DNA of 64,000 bases from the NCBI GenBank assembly GCA_052389435.1, contig JBQTIB010000004.1, positions 1 to 64,000 of the forward strand, in the 5' to 3' direction. A program made the position numbers and the translations under genes. The notes beneath the pieces are model-generated. The model made no database searches, was not told the origin of the DNA, and was given only the letters and a program-made list of their open reading frames with translations. Positions 57,958 through 64,000 of this stretch are shown in pieces; within the stretch, counting starts at the first letter, position 1; each line of letters starts with the position of its first letter. The DNA is from JBQTKD01 sp052389435. GTDB lineage: Bacteria; Actinomycetota; Actinomycetes; Sporichthyales; Sporichthyaceae.

Positions 57958-60111
57958 ATGGCCGACAAGTCCCAGTCCGCAGTCGCCGGCAGAGCACCGG
58001 AGGCCGAACTGTCCGCGAAGATCCGCAACGTCGCGCTGGTCGGCCATACCGGTTCCGGAAAGACGACTCTGGTGGAGGCGATCCTGCTGGCCACCGGCAC
58101 GATCACTCGCGCGGGCCGCATCCAGGACGGCTCCACGATCAGCGACTTCGACGAGGCAGAGGCCCGTCAGCAGCGCTCGGTCAACCTCTCGCTGGCCCCC
58201 GTGATGGTCGGCGACGTGAAGGTGAACCTCCTGGACACTCCCGGCTACGCCGACTACGTCGGCGACCTGCGCGCCGGTCTGCGCGCCGCGGACGCCGCCC
58301 TGTTCGTGATCTCCGCCGCCGACGGCATCGACGGGACCACCCGACTGCTGTGGGAGGAGTGCGCCGCGGTCGGCATGCCCCGCGCGGTCGTGGTCACCAA
58401 GCTCGACAACCAGGAGCGGGCCAACTACGACCAGATCCTGGAAACCTGCCAGGCCGAGTTCGGCAACGGCGTGATGCCGGCCTACCTCCCCGTGATGAGC
58501 GCCGACGGCGTCCAGACCGGCCTCGTCGGCCTGCTGTCCCAGCAGGTGTACGCCTACTCCGGGAACACCCGCACCGCGACGCCCGCAGACGAGAACCTGC
58601 TCGTGGAGATCGAGGACGCGCGCAACGCGTTCATCGAGGGCATCATCGCCGAGTCCGAGGACGAGACGCTCATGGAGCGCTACCTCGGCGGCGAGGACAT
58701 CGACCTGAAGGTGTTCATCGACGACCTCGAGACCGCGGTGGCCCGCGGCTCCTTCTATCCGGTGCTGCCGGTGAACCCCGTGACGGCCGTCGGCATGACC
58801 GAACTGCTCGAGATCGTCACCGAGGGCTTCCCCTCCCCGCTCGAGCACCGCATCCCGCCGGTGTTCGACCTGTCGGACAACCCGCGCCCGGACCTGACCT
58901 GCGACCCGAACGGCCCCCTGGTGGCCGAGGTCGTCAAGACCACCTCGGACGCCTACGTCGGCAAGATCTCGCTGGTGCGGATCTTCTCCGGCACGCTCAC
59001 CTCGGATGCGACGGTGCACGTCTCCGGTCACTTCCTCGCCGATCGCGGGCACGCCGACCACGACGTCGACGAGAAGGTCGGCGCGCTGACCAGCCCGCTG
59101 GGCAAGACGCAGCGGACGCTGGAGCGGGCGATCGCCGGCGACGTCGTCGCGGTCGCGAAGCTGACCAAGGCCGAGACCGGCGACACGCTCTCGGACAGGG
59201 ACAACCCGCTGCTCATGCACCCGTGGTCGATGCCGGAGCCGCTTCTCCCCGTGGCGGTGGTGGCCCATTCCAAGGCGGACGAGGACAAGCTGTCCCAGGG
59301 CCTGAACCGGCTGCTGGCCGAGGACCCGACGTTGCGCCTGGAGCACAACGTCGACACCCACCAACTCGTGCTGTGGTGCATGGGCGAAGCCCACCTCGAC
59401 GTTCTGATGGACCGTCTGACGAACCGGTACGGCGTCGCGGTGGACTCGGTTCCGGTGAAGGTGGCGCTGCGGGAGACCTTCTCCGGCAAGGCCTCCGGGC
59501 GTGGGCGGCACGTGAAGCAGTCCGGCGGCCACGGACAGTTCGCGGTCTGCGAAATCGAAGTCGAACCGCTGCCGTCTGGCTCGGGGTTCGAGTTCGTCGA
59601 CAAGGTCGTCGGCGGCGCGGTCCCACGACAGTTCATCCCGTCGGTGGAAAAAGGCGTCCGGGCTCAGATGGAGCGCGGCGTCGTCGCCGGGTACGCGATG
59701 CAGGACATCCGCGTCACGCTCTACGACGGCAAGGCGCACAGCGTCGACTCCTCCGACATGGCCTTTCAGACGGCAGGCGCGCTGGCCCTCAAAGACGCCG
59801 CGGAGAAGGGCGCGTGTTCGCTGCTCGAACCGGTCGACGAGATCGGCGTGATCGTCGCCGACGACTGGGTCGGCGCGATCATGGGCGATCTGTCCACCCG
59901 GCGCGGCCGGGTCCTCGGCAGCGAACCGGTCGGCGAGAGCGGCCGCACGCTGATCAAGGCCGAGGTCCCCGCGCTCGAGATGATCCGCTACGCGGTGGAG
60001 TTGCGGTCCCTGTCCCACGGCACGGGCGTGTTCAGCCGCCACTACGTGCGGCACGAGCCGATGCCCAGCCACATCGCGGCCAAGGTGCAGGCCGAGGGCG
60101 GCGAGCACTAG
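57958..60111 (+). CDS. Elongation factor G-like GTPase (EF-G2)
   Basis: 717 residues. G1 GHTGSGKTT, G3 LLDTPGYADYV, G4 TKLDNQE; later domains III-V appear (SGGHGQFAVCEIEVEP, GVRAQMERGVVAGYAMQDIRVTLYDGKAHSVDSSDMAFQ, RRGRVLGSEP). It lacks the switch I sequence of canonical EF-G and belongs to the actinobacterial EF-G-like paralogue whose function is uncertain. AAGGAGGTGG upstream and a strong hairpin downstream frame it as a single-gene unit. Confidence 0.9.
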   Translation: MADKSQSAVAGRAPEAELSAKIRNVALVGHTGSGKTTLVEAILLATGTITRAGRIQDGSTISDFDEAEARQQRSVNLSLAPVMVGDVKVNLLDTPGYADYVGDLRAGLRAADAALFVISAADGIDGTTRLLWEECAAVGMPRAVVVTKLDNQERANYDQILETCQAEFGNGVMPAYLPVMSADGVQTGLVGLLSQQVYAYSGNTRTATPADENLLVEIEDARNAFIEGIIAESEDETLMERYLGGEDIDLKVFIDDLETAVARGSFYPVLPVNPVTAVGMTELLEIVTEGFPSPLEHRIPPVFDLSDNPRPDLTCDPNGPLVAEVVKTTSDAYVGKISLVRIFSGTLTSDATVHVSGHFLADRGHADHDVDEKVGALTSPLGKTQRTLERAIAGDVVAVAKLTKAETGDTLSDRDNPLLMHPWSMPEPLLPVAVVAHSKADEDKLSQGLNRLLAEDPTLRLEHNVDTHQLVLWCMGEAHLDVLMDRLTNRYGVAVDSVPVKVALRETFSGKASGRGRHVKQSGGHGQFAVCEIEVEPLPSGSGFEFVDKVVGGAVPRQFIPSVEKGVRAQMERGVVAGYAMQDIRVTLYDGKAHSVDSSDMAFQTAGALALKDAAEKGACSLLEPVDEIGVIVADDWVGAIMGDLSTRRGRVLGSEPVGESGRTLIKAEVPALEMIRYAVELRSLSHGTGVFSRHYVRHEPMPSHIAAKVQAEGGEH

Positions 60112-60127
60112 CAGCCGGCGTCGAGCT

Positions 60128-60163
60128 GGAGGTCGGGCCCGTGGGGAAGCGGGCCCGGCCTCC
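60128..60163 (+). terminator. Terminator of the EF-G-like gene
   Basis: GGAGGTCGGGCCCG pairs with CGGGCCCGGCCTCC (13 of 14, the exception a G-U pair) around an 8-base loop, 16 bases past the stop. No U-tract. Confidence 0.7.
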
Positions 60164-60252
60164 TACGTGTGGGGGATCACCCGTCCGGCGGTACGACGAC
60201 GCGAGTCGTGTGCTCCGCTGCGCATGATCCATTTCGACGTCATTGGCGGGAG

Positions 60253-62409
60253 ATGGGTCGAAACGTGGACACGACGCTGCAACGCGGTACCGGCGCACGC
60301 ACCGGCCTGATCCCCGGCCAGCGCCGGGGTGGGCCCGCTCCGGTCGCGACGCACTCCGATCGGCACCGGCCCGACATCCAGGCCCTGCGCGCGCTCGCGG
60401 TCTCGCTGGTGGTCGTCTACCACCTGTGGCCCGCCTCGCTGCCGGGCGGCTACGTCGGCGTCGACGTCTTCTTCGTCATCTCCGGCTTCCTGATCACCTC
60501 CCAACTGCTCGCGCTGCGACCCACGACGGCCAGGGACCTGGCCTCGTTCTGGGCCAAGCGCGTCCGCCGTCTGCTTCCGGCGGCGTTGACGGTGCTGCTC
60601 GTCGTGTTGCTCGTCTCCCGGTTCGTCGGCCCGACGGGGCGCTGGTCGGGCAACGCGGCCGCCGTCGCGGCGTCGGTGTTGAACGTCCAGAACTGGTGGC
60701 TGGCGCAGCGTCAGATCGACTACCTGGCGCAGTTCGACTACCCGAGCCCCGTGCAGCACTTCTGGTCCCTCGCGGTGGAGGAGCAGTTCTACCTGTTCTG
60801 GCCGCTCGTGCTGATGGGCTGCGCGCTGGTCGCGGCCCGCCGGCGGCGCAGCTTCGCCGCGATCGCCCTCGGCACGCTCGCCGTGCTCGTCGCGGCCTCG
60901 TTCGTCTTCGCCGTGCAGGGCAGCCGGGGTCCGCAGGCCGACGTCGCCTTCTTCCACACCGGCACCCGGATCTGGGAACTGGGCGCGGGGGCACTGCTCG
61001 CCGCGCTGCTGCTGCACCGTCCCTCGAGCACCTGGATGCTGCGCAACCCGTGGGTCGCCTGCCTCGGGCTCGCGACGATCGCGATCGCCGCGCTCGCCTA
61101 CTCCGGATCCACTCCGTGGCCGGGCTTCTACGCGCTGCTGCCGGTGCTCGGCACCGTGCTGGTGATCGCCGCGTGCACTCCGACCAGCTCGCTACTCGGT
61201 CGGGCGATGGCGCTGCGCCCGATTCAGGCGATCGGCGATCTGTCGTACTCGATCTACCTGTGGCACTGGCCGTTGCTGGTCATGGTTCCGATGGTCGCCG
61301 GCCGGAATCTGAAGCTGTCCGACACTCCCCTGATCCTGGCCGCGACGATCGTCCTCGCGTGGCTCAGCAAGCGGTTCGTGGAGGACCCCGCCCGCCGCTG
61401 GCGCCCGACCGCGCCGTCGTGGCGGCCGATCGCGGTGGGCCTCGCCGCGAGCGTCCTGCTCCTCGGCCTGGTCGGCTTCCAGGTCAAGGAGGCCCGCGCG
61501 CGGGAGGCCGTCGCCGCCGCGCAGCTGACGGCCGTCCGCAACGATCCGGGCGCCTGCTTCGGCGCCGCCGTCCGCACGCCGAAGTCCGCCTGCCCGCCCG
61601 CACCGACCGCGTCGATCGTTCCGGACCCGGCGATCGCCCGCCGAGACCTGCCCTCGGACTGGAACTGCAAGGTCGACTCGCCCTGGACCACCGTTCGGGA
61701 GTGCACCTTCGGGCCGGCGAACGCGACGAAGAACATCGCGCTGGTGGGCAACTCCGTCGCGCTGCAGTGGACTCCGGCGCTGGCCGACCTTGCCGACCGC
61801 AACGGCTGGCGGGTCACGACCTTCCTCGCCACCAACTGCGAGGCGACCGCCCACGGCAACACGATGAGCACCCCCGCCCTGCGGGAGGCGTGTTCCTCCT
61901 GGGGCCGGCGCGCCATGGAGCAGACCCTGACCCGTCCCTTCGACCTGGTGATCGCCTCGGACAAGGCGCTCACGCCGGAGGGCTACGCCGCCTCCCGCGC
62001 CCACGGCGGCGCGGGCTACTCCGAGGCCGTCGCCGGGTACCGCGACTACCTACGGCAGTGGGTGGCCGCGAAGCTGCCGGTGCTCGTCCTGCGCAGCACG
62101 CCGCTCGCGGCCGCCACCGTTCCGAACGTGCCGGACTGCGTCTCGCGCCACCTCGGAAACCTTGCCGCCTGCGGCGGAGACCGTGCGGCGTGGGTCCAGG
62201 CCGACCCGCTCGCCGAAGCCGCGGCCGCGTTGAAGTCCCGCTCGGTGCGGGTCGCGGACCTGACCCCGGTGCTCTGCGACGAACGCTGTGCGCCGGTGAT
62301 CGGCGGCGCGCTGGTCTACTCCGACTCCAGCCACGTCACCGCGACCTACATGCGCACGATGGCCCCGTTCCTCGACCCGCACGTCAAGGCGGCGCTGAAG
62401 CGGAAGTAG
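60253..62409 (+). CDS. OafA/YrhL-type O-acyltransferase with C-terminal SGNH-like domain
   Basis: 718 residues. Acyltransferase-3 membrane domain: RPDIQALRALAVSLVVVYHLWPASLPGGYVGVDVFFVISGFLIT, the catalytic His/Arg pair in this block, ten or so helices and SYSIYLWHWPLLV. Outside, residues about 450-718 contain an SGNH-hydrolase-like domain (IALVGNSVALQWTPALADLA, with GNSVA replacing the usual GDSH, and SDSSHVTATYM at the end supplying the Asp-x-x-His). It likely transfers acyl groups to cell-surface polysaccharide or peptidoglycan. ATG 60253 chosen; GTG 60265 is as good, with GGGAGA before it. Confidence 0.88.
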   Translation: MGRNVDTTLQRGTGARTGLIPGQRRGGPAPVATHSDRHRPDIQALRALAVSLVVVYHLWPASLPGGYVGVDVFFVISGFLITSQLLALRPTTARDLASFWAKRVRRLLPAALTVLLVVLLVSRFVGPTGRWSGNAAAVAASVLNVQNWWLAQRQIDYLAQFDYPSPVQHFWSLAVEEQFYLFWPLVLMGCALVAARRRRSFAAIALGTLAVLVAASFVFAVQGSRGPQADVAFFHTGTRIWELGAGALLAALLLHRPSSTWMLRNPWVACLGLATIAIAALAYSGSTPWPGFYALLPVLGTVLVIAACTPTSSLLGRAMALRPIQAIGDLSYSIYLWHWPLLVMVPMVAGRNLKLSDTPLILAATIVLAWLSKRFVEDPARRWRPTAPSWRPIAVGLAASVLLLGLVGFQVKEARAREAVAAAQLTAVRNDPGACFGAAVRTPKSACPPAPTASIVPDPAIARRDLPSDWNCKVDSPWTTVRECTFGPANATKNIALVGNSVALQWTPALADLADRNGWRVTTFLATNCEATAHGNTMSTPALREACSSWGRRAMEQTLTRPFDLVIASDKALTPEGYAASRAHGGAGYSEAVAGYRDYLRQWVAAKLPVLVLRSTPLAAATVPNVPDCVSRHLGNLAACGGDRAAWVQADPLAEAAAALKSRSVRVADLTPVLCDERCAPVIGGALVYSDSSHVTATYMRTMAPFLDPHVKAALKRK

Positions 62410-62615
62410 CCGACGGCGCATCCCCGCCGGCCCGCTGTACTACTCACGCTGGGCGGTGTTCCTGATCGACGCCCTGGGCACGAGGGTGCAGCCGTTTCCA
62501 TAGACGCCGGGGCCGTGGCAGGTGGACTTCCGCAGTTCCAAGGCGCCGAGTTGAAGCGAGGCTCGACATTCTCGACGGTGGCTCCAGCGGCGTTGCTGAC
62601 CGGCAGGATGTTCGC

Positions 62616-62960
62616 ATGCATGTGGACGTGACCCATTTCCTCGACGCGAGCGAGCCCGACGCAGACGGGTACTACGCCTGGTACTACGAGGGTGACGACT
62701 ATCGGTTCACCGACGGGATCGCGGTTCTCGGCGTTCGGGTCTACACCGACGCGCCTACAGTTGCCGTCTTCGCAGGGCTCGACCGCACCGAGGTGGCCGC
62801 GTCTCCCCTGACCCCTCACGCGGCGGCATACCTCGCGGAGCGCGGGATCGCGACTTTCGAGTGCCTCGGCGCCGAAGGCTACGAGCAGTGGAAGCCTCCC
62901 GCCGCTCTCGGCGGCGTCCTCAGACGAGCGCAGCGTCGGATCCGGCCGCCGCGGCCTTGA
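62616..62960 (+). CDS. Hypothetical protein
   Basis: 114 residues. Acidic, Tyr-rich N-terminal half (SEPDADGYYAWYYEGDDYRFTDG) then a beta-like part (DAPTVAVFAGLDRTEV) and a basic tail. No signal peptide, and no family recognised. The last 41 bases overlap the 3' end of the convergent acyltransferase gene. A weak GGAT lies upstream. It could be a real small gene or an antisense shadow. Confidence 0.45.
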   Translation: MHVDVTHFLDASEPDADGYYAWYYEGDDYRFTDGIAVLGVRVYTDAPTVAVFAGLDRTEVAASPLTPHAAAYLAERGIATFECLGAEGYEQWKPPAALGGVLRRAQRRIRPPRP

Positions 62961-64000
62961 GGCGCTCCAGTTCGGCCGGGCCGGCCGCCGCCAGGCCCGC
63001 CGGGTCCGGGACCGCGACGGGGTCGGCGCTGATGCCGACGAAGCCGCGGCCGCCGTAGGTGGACAGCGCGATCTGCAGTGGTTGGCCCTGCGCGAGCGGC
63101 GCGACGGGGTAGGCCTCGGTCATCTTCAGCCCGCCGAGGTAGACCGGGCGCGGGATCGGGATCGTGCTGATCAGCACGTCGAACAGGCGGTGCGCCTGGC
63201 TGGCCAGGATCGGTCCCCCGACCCTCACGACGGCCGGGTGCATCAGATTCGTCAGGTGCTGCACGGCGCCGGGGCCCCCCTCGGGGCCGAGCGCCCGGTT
63301 GCGAGTCATCGCGTCGCACACCGCGGCGACCCGGCGCACCGGGTCGGGCTCGCCGAGGGGCAGGTCCAGCAGGAAGGCGGAGAAGTTGTTCCCAGCGCCG
63401 CCGGAGAACTGGGGCTTGTCGGTGGCGACCGGGACCATCGAGCGCACGACGCGATCGGCGTCGAGCCCGTTGTCGAGCAGCCAGTGCCGCATCGCGCCAG
63501 CCATGAGCGCGACGAGCACGTCGTTGGCGGTGCCGCCGTTCCCACCGTGAGGCGTGTTGTTGCTCGCTCGCAAGCTCGCGAGTTGACGCCGCAGCAGGCG
63601 TAGATCGGCGAGCGGGACCGACGCGGAGGCGAATTCCCGCAGCCCGCTGACCTCGCGGTCGAACGGCAGTCCCTGGTGTCCGTTGCGCACGACGCCGGAC
63701 GCGATGCCCGCCGCGGTCCCGGCACCGTGGGCGAGGGACTTGACCATGGCGCGGGGGTCGTTCCAGGACAGCGGGCCGTGGATGCGGCGCGCGAGGCTGC
63801 GGGCCGTGCCGAACTTCTGGCCCCGCATGCCGTCCGGCCCGGGCAGGCGGATCGCGGCTCCCCCGTCCGCCAGCGCGAACGCCAGCGCGACGGTGCCCAG
63901 CCCGTCGAGGAAGGAGTGGTGGACCTTCACGAGGATCGCCGTGAGGTCGTCGGCGAGGCCGGACAGGACGTGGAACTCCCACAGCGGCTTGGCCCGATCC
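62920..64000 (-). CDS. Wax ester synthase/diacylglycerol acyltransferase (WS/DGAT), 5' end outside window
   Basis: The 5' end is beyond base 64000; 360 codons are visible. Reading into the edge gives AKPLWEFHVLSGLADDLTAILVKVHHSFLDG, the HHxxxDG active site. The C-terminal half has NFSAFLLDLPLGEPDPVRR and ISTIPIPRPVYLGGLKMTEAYPVAP, and STYGGRGFVGISADP. The enzyme esterifies acyl-CoA to diacylglycerol or long-chain alcohol for storage lipid, a trait common in actinobacteria. Confidence 0.88.
   Translation of the reverse strand, partial: DRAKPLWEFHVLSGLADDLTAILVKVHHSFLDGLGTVALAFALADGGAAIRLPGPDGMRGQKFGTARSLARRIHGPLSWNDPRAMVKSLAHGAGTAAGIASGVVRNGHQGLPFDREVSGLREFASASVPLADLRLLRRQLASLRASNNTPHGGNGGTANDVLVALMAGAMRHWLLDNGLDADRVVRSMVPVATDKPQFSGGAGNNFSAFLLDLPLGEPDPVRRVAAVCDAMTRNRALGPEGGPGAVQHLTNLMHPAVVRVGGPILASQAHRLFDVLISTIPIPRPVYLGGLKMTEAYPVAPLAQGQPLQIALSTYGGRGFVGISADPVAVPDPAGLAAAGPAELERLKAAAAGSDAALV

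Overview
The window is high-GC DNA from an actinobacterium. Genes are dense, GTG starts and 4-base stop/start overlaps are common, and there is a phosphatidylinositol-mannoside branch (PI synthase, PIM acyltransferase, PimA-like mannosyltransferase), two L,D-transpeptidases and the edge of a wax ester synthase/DGAT gene. The minus strand reads, from right to left, in the order I know from actinobacteria such as Mycobacterium tuberculosis: pgsA-patA-pimA, pdxS-pdxT, yebC, ruvC-ruvA-ruvB, yajC-secD-secF, apt-relA, (plus-strand cyclophilin and DUF349 genes), a metallo-beta-lactamase-fold hydrolase, aspS, rarA, a DUF948 protein, alaS, ruvX, mltG, aroE, aroC-aroK-aroB-aroQ, pepQ. I cannot name the genus; a Frankiales/Sporichthya-like lineage would fit.

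Several accessory blocks interrupt this backbone. (1) 2.1-5.8 kb, between pepQ and aroQ: a 26-residue cysteine-rich metallothionein-like peptide, two small secreted four-cysteine proteins, and an ECF sigma/anti-sigma pair whose anti-sigma carries GerMN and Gmad2 domains outside the membrane. Strong hairpin terminators separate these units. (2) 9.2-20.9 kb, between aroC and aroE: two tandem L,D-transpeptidase lipoproteins, a PD-(D/E)XK-like gene flanked by palindromic elements, a TetR/MFS efflux pair with visible operators, and a translationally coupled Hsp70-like / GrpE-like / J-like membrane protein operon. (3) 29.9-36.1 kb, between rarA and aspS: an M23-like secreted protein, two VapBC modules, a polymorphic-toxin relic and two glycine-rich secreted genes, one probably split from an upstream propeller gene by a one-base frameshift. 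(4) 52.3-52.9 kb: a third VapBC module placed between pdxS and pdxT, so that pdxT overlaps the toxin gene.

The remainder is housekeeping: shikimate pathway to chorismate (aroB, aroQ, aroE, aroK, aroC), PLP synthesis (pdxS/pdxT), Holliday junction processing (ruvABC, rarA), protein export (secD, secF, yajC), stringent response (relA) with purine salvage (apt), aminoacyl-tRNA synthetases (alaS, aspS), an EF-G paralogue and a large O-acyltransferase with an SGNH-like domain. hisS, usually next to the hydrolase and aspS, is absent. No rRNA, tRNA, CRISPR array, transposase or prophage gene was recognised. Several families of short palindromes and tandem repeats lie in the intergenic DNA.
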